Part shown: positions 11,757-21,192 of the stretch, piece by piece | How positions within the stretch are numbered: the first letter of the stretch is position 1 | How the letters are laid out: each line of letters opens with the position of its first letter | Source: Blasia pusilla | Lineage: Eukaryota; Marchantiophyta; Marchantiopsida; Blasiales | Reading direction: 5' to 3' | Assembly (NCBI GenBank): GCA_050084515.1 | Contig: CM114271.1 | Coordinates: 37,944,001 to 38,008,000, forward strand | Length of the DNA stretch: 64,000 bases | Program-made: the position numbers and the translations under genes | Notes under the pieces: model-generated | Database searches by the model: none | Told to the model about the DNA's origin: nothing | Seen by the model: only the letters and a program-made list of their open reading frames with translations

Positions 11757-12982
11757 TGTGATACAAACAATTTTTTACTTTTGAAGAAATATATCTTTTT
11801 ATTCAACAAAGACTCTTGTACATTATGATTTTGATTTTGATTTATTATTATGAGGAGGACAGAGTAAGATTAAAGTGAATCAAGAAGCTCCAAGGACAAG
11901 GCAAAGAGATGGAAGATCAAGGATTTGCCTAAGAGGAGAGGAGAATAAAATAACGAAGTCTCAAGACTCAGCAAGAAGCTTCGGAATGTCAACGAAGCTC
12001 AACAAAGCTTTGTCTACGAAGTGCTTTGCTCTATAACGAAGCATAACAAAGCAGGAAGAAGAAGAGAAAGAAGTACTTCGCTCTTGTACGAAGTGAGAAG
12101 CACGAAGCACCTTAAACAAGAACGAAGAATGGAGTGCTTCGTCTTCAAGAAGTCCAGCGAAGCAAAGCTAAGAATGAGTGTGATTTCAAGCGACGCACCG
12201 TTAGAACAATTAGACTAGGAAAGGGCACGACCAATTGTATCAAATTGGTAGTTAGGACAGTTTTTTTCTGCGGATTGACAAGGATCGTAGGAAAAGCTAA
12301 GAGAACCATAGATCTAGGTAGTTACAAATGCTGAAGAGACACCAGCTTCATCAAGAACGCTTCGAATCTTTGGATCACTCCTACTCTAGCGAGTATTTAA
12401 GAAGCAAGACAAAAGCCATAATCATCACTCTCTTATGAAGTCCTTATGCTGTAGGAATGGTCCGAGCAAGGGAGTAGTACCCCCTCGAGCTTGTATACAC
12501 CTTTGAAGTTTCCTCATTCTTCATGGAGTAGTAAAGCAATCATTCATTCATTCAGATGTGCGAGGCTTATGTGTGAGTATTCTTTTTGGGTCTGCAGAGT
12601 GAATCAGTCGAGCCCTTCTCATCAATGAAATAATCAACATGAGTTGTAGGAAATCTGTTTGACAGAGAGTAGCCTGCCGAGGAGTTGAGTTCGAAAGTAG
12701 GAGAAGCCAACTTTCTTGTTGAGGTCTCTATGAGGTTTCTTGATATTGAGAGGAAATCTACCTGAGCATGTTGTCAATTCCACTAGAGAGAATTGAGAAA
12801 AGATCCCTTGGTACTAAGAAAGATCCAAATATATTGATAAGACATTGAATATAAATCATACACATTCAAATACAATTATTACAACATAATTGTAATTTCG
12901 AACTCTCTTTTCATCAAACAATGATCCTCTTGGGGATCAAACTCAGTAAACGACTGTAAAATTGAAACTCTTATACATTACA
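11757..12982 (+). repeat. 3' LTR of the gypsy element
   Basis: This is the copy of 3900-5129, from TGTGATAC to TATACATTACA. Differences are scattered single bases and short indels, mainly in the first 120 bp, suggesting moderate age. It is followed by GAACT, the right target duplication. Confidence 0.93.
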
Positions 12983-13539
12983 GAACTTCCACAATGTATA
13001 GTTAGACCTATCTAACTTCCCTTCATCCAACAGAGGAGGGCGAGCACGAACTGACGAAGAAGTAGCCATCTCTCAAGATTTTGTGCAAACACACTAGATC
13101 CCCAGATACAAAATACTGGAAAATCTACTACTCTGATACCATATGAGAAAACAAAAAGTGAAAAAATCACTGAAATCTTTACAAGACTTAGAGATACAAA
13201 GCGGCCTAGTCCATCCGTGCGCTCACAGAAGAGCTTCGATGGAATCCTGAACATGGAGATAACTCGACATACGAGAATACACTACCGCTGCGGCTCCCGA
13301 CTATTTCACTTATAAGGAAACTAGGTTTTTTTACCTATTTTTCTTCATTTCTATTAATAGAAAATTTTGCATATTATAGGGTTAGAGAATCCTAGTAACG
13401 CTACTCCATAAACCACCTACGTCATGTTACTATGTCTCCTCTGAAGTTTAAGTCGGAACCATCAATCTAGGCTTCTCCTCATACGAGGGGGCCGATCTGA
13501 TTAATGGTGCTTAGAGAAGTGGATGTTGAGAATCCAACA
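12983..13539 (-). mobile_element. 5' end of a Ty1/copia element (LTR, PBS, start of gag)
   Basis: On the minus strand the LTR runs 13539 to 13144 (TGTTGGATTC ... TTTTCTCA). It is followed by the initiator tRNA-Met primer site TGGTATCAGAG (13141-13131). A gag ATG lies at 13069, with the frame MATSSSVRARPPLLDEGKL then NYTLWKF, at which point the gypsy element interrupts it; the frame resumes at 3894. Related LTR copies are at 42955-43399 and, partial, at 60820-60985, both on the plus strand. Confidence 0.88.
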
Positions 13540-13544
13540 CCGCA

Positions 13545-13812
13545 TCCCTCCCACATTCCATCTATCCATCAACTCATTCTCCATCCCCACTCCATCCATT
13601 CGTTCTTCTCCCTCTAAAATCATCCATGAACCCCATCCTTCAATTCATTCCATCCCCCATCTATTTCTGCACTCCTTCTTTGTCCATCTATCCATGCATC
13701 CCATCTTACATCTATCATGTAGGTCTGCCAAAACATATCTTGGGCAAGATTTGAACTTGCATCATCAGGCCGATAGTTGAGTCTTCTACCACTAGCCCAC
13801 ACACTATTGTAC
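13545..13812 (-). repeat. tRNA-headed SINE-like repeat, inverted copy 1
   Basis: On the minus strand from about 13805 there is an A-box-like GGGCTAGTGGTAGAAGAC and a B-box-like GTTCAAATC, followed by a body rich in GATGG words. The same head and body occur on the plus strand at 14650-15020. The head has polymerase III box spacing similar to a tRNA but no full cloverleaf, so a SINE is more likely than a tRNA gene. Confidence 0.6.
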
Positions 13813-13836
13813 GTACGTGTGCAAAAAATACAAAAT

Positions 13837-14175
13837 TGTCATGTCTTGTAGGATAGATTCACGAGATCTAATAGAGCGCCTTTGAGGATATAGGAGCAAG
13901 GCCCCACGAGGTCGAGGATAACCAACAATGGCCACGGATAACCTTAGAGAGTAGGTTTTTCCTTAGTTTCGGCTCATTTGGAACCATATTGAGAAACTTA
14001 CTATTTTATGAGAGATTGTCAGAGAGTCACTTGATTTATTTGCAGATATTTTGGTATTTATCGTTTCAATGTTTGGATGCCATGAGTTAGCATGGGATCG
14101 TATGTGTTTGTGTATATGTTCAATGACAACGACGTATGTTATGTCATGATATGTATGCGCACAGCAAAATACATA
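13837..14175 (+). repeat. LTR-like block of the DNMT/PHD retrotransposon family, truncated
   Basis: The segment starts TGTCATGTCTTGTAGGATAG and ends near TATGTATGCGCACAG. It matches, with gaps, 16068-17023 and 53803-54455, which lie downstream of PHD-bearing integrase fragments. It contains the shared words GATATTTTGGTA, GAGTTAGCATGGGATC and TATGTATGCGCAC. No coding sequence. Confidence 0.65.
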
Positions 14176-14645
14176 TAGAAATATTTTTTTTCCTTTTTGC
14201 ATATTTTTACTTTTTAAAACTCATATTTGTATTATTCTTTTTCAAAAATAATTCCCATATTCATATTATTTTATTTTTAAGTCTTTAAGGCTTAAAATCC
14301 ATACATAGAATAATAAATAAGTGATTTTAAAATATTAGATAATCTACGATAATAGTAAACTCATTGATATAATCCAATATGATAGTTTATTAGATCATAT
14401 AAAGTCTGAAAAGAATTTAATGATTACAAAAGCTTATCATTGGAGTTTTTTTTTAGAAAACTTTTCTTGTATTAAATAAAAAAATTTATTCAATCATTAG
14501 TCTGTTGCTGGATGGATATTTCTCAATTCTAAAATTTCAATTATTTTTGAAATAAAATAATAAAAATATGATTTTTTAAAATTAAAAAATTAAACAGTTA
14601 AAAAGATATTTCTATACGTATTAAATTTTTTTGCTCATGTACATA
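14176..14645. other. AT-rich spacer
   Basis: Very AT-rich sequence between an LTR fragment and a SINE-like copy. I see no ORF, no repeat unit and no gene. Confidence 0.5.
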
Positions 14646-14649
14646 CATT

Positions 14650-15020
14650 CATGTGTGGACTAGAGGTAGAAGACTCCACTACAAGTCTAATGGTGCAAGT
14701 TTAATTCTTGCCCAAGATATATTTTGGCACATCAAGATGATGGATGTACGGTGGGTCACATGGATGGATGGACGGAGACGGAGTTCATAAATAGATGGGG
14801 GATGGAATGCATGGATGGATGGTGTTAATAGATGGAGTTTGGAGGGAAAAGAATGGATAGATGGAATTGACGGATGGGATTAATGGATGAAGAGTGGATG
14901 GAGAAGGAGTTGATGGAGAGATGGGGTGAAAGGATAGAGTAATAATGGAAAGACATAATTGATGGACGGATGGAAGGTGGAAGGTGGAATGGATCCGGAT
15001 AGAGGGTGCAACACGTGGAA
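14650..15020 (+). repeat. tRNA-headed SINE-like repeat, inverted copy 2
   Basis: GTGGACTAGAGGTAGAAGAC (A-box-like) and GTTTAATTC (decayed B box) lead into TTGCCCAAGATAT and a GGATGG-rich body. The reverse complement of 13545-13812 aligns through head and body. The two copies face away from a central 0.8-kb stretch. Confidence 0.6.
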
Positions 15021-15059
15021 AAAGTAACGGATGAAGGGTGTATTTGAGATTGGGACCTA

Positions 15060-15770
15060 TAGTTACGTGGTTGGCGACGGATATAGATTCAGCAAGCAAA
15101 CATCCTTAGCATCCTTCTTATCTTACATTTTACTTTATGTTCGAGAGTCTGATTTACGTGTGTCCATTTGTCACAATGTTGGTGAGGTGCTGAACCTTGA
15201 TCAACCTAATGTATGGATGAAAGCATGTTCTCAAAGGGTTGAGTTATTTTGGAGAGTTATGCCCATTGCATTTGAGAACTTGGCGATTGCGTAACATTGG
15301 GATAATTTGAGGTATTCTATTATTTGGGGAGATGATTATCTAGCAATGATCTAGAGGTTCATCAGGGAGACTATGTCTACTTAAACAAACAACACCTACG
15401 TCGACATTGGATGTGACCAAAGGGTGCATCATCTTGAGAGAGTTTGATGCATTGCCATATGTTATTCTTTTAGTGGAGGGACACAAAGATATGTTTTGGA
15501 AGGATCATATGCATAACTATGTGGTATATCACATTCATAGTATTGATGGTATGGTTTATTTGAGCTTAGCATTAGTTCTTCCACACTTGCATTGTATATT
15601 GTGTGGTTTTGACCATGGTGCAACCACTATGCTAGTTTGTGATAGGTGTTCGAGAAGGTGGTATATGGCATGTTAACGCCATCTCCCACTAAGGTTCCTC
15701 CGAGACAATGGATGTGCCCTAGATGTACATAGAATAGAGACTAGGTGGCCATAGATCCAGACTTATATTT
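15060..15770 (+). pseudogene. Integrase C-terminus and PHD finger, decayed relative of the 17-26 kb element
   Basis: YRFSKQTSLASFLSYILLY, EVLNLDQPNVWMKACSQR and MPIAFENLAIA align with the integrase C-terminal region of the 17-26 kb element. A PHD finger follows from about 15595: CILCGFDHGATTMLVCDRC-x4-W-Y-x2-C and, in another frame, WMCPRC. All eight ligand positions can be placed, but the histidine is now tyrosine (CAT to TAT). Stops at 15292, 15353 and 15674 confirm a dead copy. It is followed at about 15920 by a short purine tract (ACGGGG) and the LTR-like block. Confidence 0.85.
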
Positions 15771-15924
15771 TTGAGATGGAGGAAAAGAAGGCGATTAACT
15801 ATGGGATCGTATGATCACCCAACCTTTTTTCTCTTAGCGTCTTAGAGATGTATCTCATGGTAGGTTGGGATAGATGGCTATGTGGAGTTAGAAGGACCTA
15901 ACCACCAAGTACGGGGCCAATTGG

Positions 15925-17023
15925 AGATATTTTGGTACATGATCCTATCGATGTCTAGATGCTATGAGTGAGTGTGGTATCTTGTATGTTTATATATTTT
16001 TGGTGATAATCATATGTTTTTTTGTAGTGATATGTATGCGACTAAGCGCACGATAACTATCACGTCTTTTAGGATAGATTGACGAGTTTTGGTAGAGTGC
16101 CTTCCAATATATTGGAGAAAAGTCTCAAGAGGTTAAGGATGACCTATTGATACTTTGGAAACTAGAGAAAACAAGTTTCCCTTTTTGTGGGTTTATTTGG
16201 AGCTATATATAGAAACCTCCTATTTTGGGAAAGTTATCGATAGGAATAGAATTGAATTTCCACTTTGAGACCCTTGACCCTCTACAGCCATAGTTGCACA
16301 GAAACAGACATGCCCATCCTTGGGACAGACATGTCTAGACAAGTTTGCACATGCCCATCGACATTCCCAACGAGTCCTCCGTCCAGGTTGTTTTTATATC
16401 TTGGTGGCAAGCACGGGCTTGGGATGTGAGAACGGGTGCGGGCTCATATTAAGGGAGATGGCTAGGAATCAGTCCGCACGTAGCCCGCGGAGGGCTAGCT
16501 AAGCTCGAGCATGCTCTCCGCGGGCCTATCAATCATAGGCTTAGGGCAAGCCGGTGCAAGCTACAAAATATTTGACAAGTGCTTAGATTGGCTGTAGGCT
16601 GGTCGATCCCAGGTGTATGTTGCGGGCGGTCTGGGCTCAGGTCTGGGCCACAAGAATCCGCACCCGCACAGACATGTCTATCCTAGGTACGGACATAAGT
16701 CCGCAGACTCGGGCTTTCTCTATGTGCAAGCTTGCCTACATCAAGTCAAGAGCCAAGGAAGTGACATGCAAGCATAAGATACCATGGAGAGAGCTTGGGA
16801 GAGGAAAGGGGCTATATCTTGCAAGAGGAGAGAACTTTGGAGCTAGTTCTCTCTCTGTTCACACTAGAGCTGTGGTCCTCCTTACCTTTTGAGTAATCCA
16901 AGGATATTATTAAGAGAGTGGGTTTGGTTTGACTTGAGAGAGATGATTTGTGTGAGAAACATTTTTGCATATTGTGAGACATTTGAGTTCTTATGATTGA
17001 ATTGGATATATTTTGGTACATGA
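15925..17023 (+). repeat. LTR-like block of the older PHD-family element, 5' portion
   Basis: It begins ATTGGAGATATTTTGGTAC just after the PHD fragment and continues through the block shared with 53655-54455. It ends at the insertion point of the younger DNMT element and resumes at 26133-26250. A TIR element is inserted at 16289-16734. Exact LTR ends are unresolved because the GATATTTTGGTAC segment occurs at both sides of the block. Confidence 0.7.
16289..16734. mobile_element. GC-rich non-autonomous TIR element (hAT-like MITE family)
   Basis: Ends read CATAGTTGCA and TGCAAGCTTG, close to the family ends CAAGGTTGCA/TGCAACCTTG. Flanking 8-mers TCTACAGC and CCTACATC agree at 6 of 8. The LTR copy at 54010-54040 has the same flanking sequence without the insert, giving a natural empty site. 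The interior carries GACATGTC palindromes and CGGGC-rich sequence. No ORF of meaning. Confidence 0.75.
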
Positions 17024-17294
17024 TGTCACATCTGAGTGGCCGATAGGCCGAGATCTATCGTGGATAGGGTGGAGCCAGCGGACTATCTTGAGTGTAACTT
17101 TGTCCCACGATGTCGGATGAGGTTGAGGATAGGTCCATTGTGTCAGGAACGTCGTTTCTGACAACTTTCATGTTGAGATCTTTCACAGCCGGGTGACTTG
17201 TTGACCAGGTCACCCACCCCTAGTAACCTGTGCGCGCAGGTTACCAAGGGAAGGGCTATTTTTAGGGGAAGAGCCTTTTGGCTCTTCCCAACCC

Positions 17295-17302
17295 TATATA
17301 AG
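17295..17302 (+). promoter_or_regulatory. TATA box in the 5' region of the DNMT element
   Basis: CCCTATATAAGAGAG lies 270 bp from the left end, preceded by two inverted repeats (AGAGCC...GGCTCT and GGTAACC-like words near 17220). It is a likely core promoter for the element transcript. The region 17024-18680 holds no ORF with recognisable motifs and becomes very GC-rich at 17800-18150; it is presumably LTR plus leader. Confidence 0.6.
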
Positions 17303-18685
17303 AGAGGAAGATGGCTTTCCTAAGCCATCTTTCTCATGTTGGGCCGTTGGAGCACCTCCCTTGTATGTGTGTGAGCTAAGACTAGGGTGCTAGCGTCTGG
17401 ATTCCTTGATAACACAGGGTGGACGAGGCTCGATATACCGATGTAGATTGAGGAGTGGAGTTTTAGGCCGGATGTGCCGTTTTTACTACTCTTTATTTTT
17501 ACATGAGAAAGATGGCAGGGGGTTGGTGGGAATTCGTTGTTTGCAGGCAGGCCAGCGAGTTGCCTCGGTTGGGGAGCCCCTGGAGGCGTGTGTGTGACGT
17601 TTTTTGTGTCATTTTTCTCTTCGGAAGGCCGTGGGCGGAAGCGTTGTCCATTTTTCTCAGATTTTTTGGTGTGCGGATTGATGGGGGGATGGAGAGCGAG
17701 TGTAGTGTGGTGGGGCGTCGGGTGTACGCAAGTGAGGGTGTCGAGAGAGAAGGAAAGGGCAGGTTTGGGTCTTGCAGCCACCGGGGGGCTGTCAAGTAAA
17801 GGCGGCTAGGTTAGGTCGCGAAAGCTAGAGTTAGGTCACGGACGGGTTGGGCGCGGACGGCAGACGGGCTGGTCGCGGACGGCGAGGGGCGCGGACGCCG
17901 CCTCCCCCCCCGCCATTTAGTGCCCTTCCCCAAACTTGGGGAGGCCCATAGGGGTGCGGGCCGCGGTCCAAAGTTTTCCCCCTCTCCAACGTGGTAGGAA
18001 TGGATGCTGTTGTAGCGAACGTGGTAGGACGGACGAGGTCGGTCCGGCGAACACGGTGCGCATGGGCAACGTGCGGGCAGGGAGGATGTCGACGTGGTGG
18101 GTGACCGGCAAGTTGGACAGCGGGCGTGACATGATGTTTTTGGGGCGCGACAGGGCATTGCGAGAGTTTACGATGGAGGGGCAGTGTGCATGATGCCGAC
18201 GGGTTGTCCGCATCTGTTGACGGGAGGATCGACGTGTTGGTCGAGGGGAGTGTTATATGGCGGAGATTATCATATCATGTGGAGGAGTGCATATTGACGG
18301 TGCAAAGAAAGTTGAGGCGTGATCAGGTTACCCATTTGAGTCCCTTTTCCCGCACTTGTCGTGTGTGATTGAGAGTGCTGGGTATCAGGTAGTAGTTGGT
18401 GCTAGATGGTTGCAGTGATGGTGACGAGTGTAGATTCTTTTCATATGTAGCATGTTGGTGGATATACGGCGGTTGCCGAGTAGGGGTCGCGTGTATGATC
18501 CGAGAGAGTGTCGCTAGGTTAGGTGAGTCAGTTGGGAGGCTCATGGTGAGCCCGAGTGTTGAGCGTGCGTGAGGCCGGGTATGTCATTACGGGATGGACG
18601 TTAGCATAGGTGAGCTAGTGAGGCGTGTGGGAGACTCTCGGTGAGTCTAAGTGCTTGAGCGGGTGAGACAGGGTTTGTCATCACG

Positions 18686-20421
18686 GCGTTCTTCCAGGGT
18701 TCGGAAGAACGGGGTAGTGCGAGCAGTGGTAGTGGTGTGACACGGAGTCGAGTGAGATACCGAGGGGTTACTAGTGAGGAGCTCCCTCGACATCCATCCG
18801 TGACTGGATCGTCATTACTGGACACTGGGTCTGGTGACGAGATCACCAACAGAGACAATAGTACTTGGCAGGAGATGGACGACATGGGCCATCGGGGCAT
18901 GCGTCGTTTCTCGGGTGCAGTGGGCACCATCGACTTAGATGATTTCATCCAGGAGTTTGACACATGGTGCGACTTCCAAGAGATACGGACCCCGACACGG
19001 TTCAACCCTTTCATGGCATGGAAGGGGTTGTTCCAGCACTTGGAGGGTCCTCCGATGGATGACTACATGGAGTTTCGATCACTATATTCAGTAGAGATCG
19101 ATGCCTGGAGGATGTATTGGGCTCCAGGGTATGTGTCCACTAGTGATCACGAGGCATATGATGGGATTGTGAGAGGAGAGAGACACACACCATCAGCCCG
19201 GAGACTAGATGGAGAGGAGGGCAATGAGACAGCGATGTGGCGAGAGACCTCTGGTGGTAGAGGTCCCACCCGCCCGGCCCAAGACAAAGTGGAGTTCTTC
19301 CGGCGGTTGGGGAAGAGCTACCAGGGTATGCACGCACCGACAAGGTGAAGAGTCTACAGGATTTTCAGCGACGATCGGGTGAGAGTTTGAGAGAGGCCTT
19401 CACACGCATGAGGAGGCTGATCATGGCTACGTTTGGAGTGACTGAGGCGTAATCAGTCCAGTATTGGTACGGGCTTCTGGACCGAGAACTACGGAGGAGA
19501 GTCCGAGATGCGGTGCTCATTCACACAGCGAAGCCCACATTGAAGGTGGTCTTTGAGTTGTCTGAGCGTATTGAGCTCAACATGAGTGAGGAGCAGGTAG
19601 TGACCGCTGGATTTTCTCGGGAGTCGACGGGTCCACGAGCGGTGGTGACCCCACAGGTGCCACAGCAAGCACCAGTACCACGGGAGCGGGCCAGTGTGCC
19701 TAGAGAGCAGGGCAGGTACCGTGAGCCTATGAGGCAACGACCCGCACCTACATATGTTGCCCAGCAGGGACCGATGTGGTCTTGTTGGACGTGTGGAGGG
19801 GCCCATAGGCTGAGAGACTGCCCACAGCATGGGAGAGGACCACCAGTGCCTCCGATTGCGCAAGAGCCACAAAGGATGGCCCCACCACAGCACCAGTGTG
19901 ACCATTGCCATAGATATGGTCACACTAGGGATAGATGTTTTGACCTTCGCCGAGGGGCACGTCCAGAGGTAGGCCGAGGGCCTGGGGGCAGTCATCTTGG
20001 AGGAGGTTGGGGAGTTCTTCCTGGACGTGGTGGTAGAGGACCACCACCAGCCAGAGGAGATGGAGCAGGAGCACCAGAGCCGGCGCTTCTCTCACGCATT
20101 GATCAGTTGGAGCAGAGGATTGCTGCCATGACGATGATGCAGCTTAGGGAAGGCACGGAGTTGCAAGCACCTAGTGTGACTCCAGTCTCTACCTCTTACC
20201 CTGACCCCGGTGTGGATCTCTCCAATATGGGATTCATGTGTAGTGCAGCCCAGGTTGAGGCAGCTGCAGTGGTGACTCGGGGTGCTGCGAGAGGCATTGA
20301 GCCATCGAGAGGTGGAGTTGAGATTGACCCACCAGAGGGGACCGATGGGCGGCAGGCCAGGGTTCCACAGTCGTTCACATTGTCGGAGGCACTACACACA
20401 CCATCGATGGTGCCTCGATGA
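18686..20421 (+). pseudogene. gag of the DNMT element (capsid, two zinc knuckles)
   Basis: The capsid part reads from about 18880 (MRRFSGAVGTIDLDDFIQEF) and, after a frameshift near 19345, SLQDFQRRSGESLREAFTRM and QYWYGLLDRELRRRV, with one TAA at 19450. Downstream in frame 19513-20421 are an Arg/Pro/Gln-rich segment and two CCHC knuckles: CWTCGGAHRLRDC (near 19790) and CDHCHRYGHTRDRC (near 19900), followed by a Gly/Arg-rich tail. No clear ATG is seen; the frame is open upstream to about 18680. The protein would form the virus-like particle and bind RNA. A fragment of the same gag is at 40430-40655. Confidence 0.85.
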
Positions 20422-20608
20422 CCAGCGGTGCCTACAGTTCAGGCAACTACGTCGACGTCACGAGGAGTTGGAGTGACAACTCCTATGCCGGCTTGAGTGG
20501 AGTCAGTGTCGACTATAGTGTTGGAGGTGGCCACTAGAGTGAGTCAGACTCGCTATTTTCCGCCTTAGAGTTGGCGACGTTGGGAGTTGGACCGATTGAG
20601 GTGTTCGG

Positions 20609-21192
20609 TTGGCCGCCACGTTGTGTGAGCGTGAGAGAGATAGCGCTTCTTGTTCAGAGGTAGTTGAGGAGGTGGTGGACTTGCCCTCAGAGCCGGTGCT
20701 TGGGACGTTCCCCATAGAGTCATGGCATGCGGCGGCGGTGAAGTTGGTAGATATGCCAGCTCGACCGGCCATAGAGCGAGAAGTGGTGACACCTGGAGTA
20801 GTGTTACTGGATAACCGAGCTGGAGTATTTCGCTTGGTTAGTTTGACGGGGATAGTATACCACCCGCAGCGCGTCCTACTTGATTCGGGAGCGCAACCCT
20901 TGATGTTAGGGAAGGCGGCGTGTTTAGCGTTGGGATTACGGAAGGCCGACATTGAGCCTTGTCCCTTCTAGATAAATACCTCGATTGGGGGCGTATCACC
21001 CACTCAGTATATGACTCGACAGGAGATTGTTGTGAGAGTCAGCCAGAGCATGCGACGGATAGTGCTATGGTGCGCACACATGCGATTACGACACTAGCTG
21101 AGTCGTACAATGTGTTGGTGGGGAGAACAGTGTTATATCCCCTAGGATTCATCCTTGACTTCTGGGAGGAGACCGTTGCTTATCGGCCATGA
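20609..21192 (+). pseudogene. Aspartic protease region of the DNMT element
   Basis: The catalytic segment VLLDSGAQPLML at about 20875 fits the retropepsin D-S-G-A motif; the second half of the fold appears as SYNVLVGRTVLYPLGFILDFW near 21105-21170. A TAG at 20969 and a frame change near 21060 break it. It lies between gag and the methyltransferase and would process the polyprotein. Confidence 0.75.

Larger units (their letters stand above)
3900..12982 (+). mobile_element. Ty3/gypsy LTR retrotransposon (Athila/Tat-like), complete but defective
   Basis: The element has two about 1.23-kb direct repeats (3900-5129 and 11757-12982) that start TGTGATAC and end ATTACA, a tRNA-Asp-like primer site after the first, and a purine tract before the second. 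The flanking 5-mers are GAGCT (3895-3899) and GAACT (12983-12987), a target duplication with one change. Between them lie gag with zinc knuckles, protease, RT, integrase and an extra 3' ORF, in the order protease-RT-integrase typical of Ty3/gypsy. Every ORF has stops or frameshifts and the RNase H catalytic domain appears deleted near 9365. It sits inside a minus-strand copia gag. Athila/Tat assignment rests on the tRNA-Asp PBS, several knuckles and the extra ORF after integrase. Confidence 0.93.

Noticed and set aside
13735-13810. Functional tRNA gene on the minus strand
   Set aside because: Box A and box B resemble tRNA, but no complete cloverleaf or acceptor stem can be drawn and the head continues into a repeated body.
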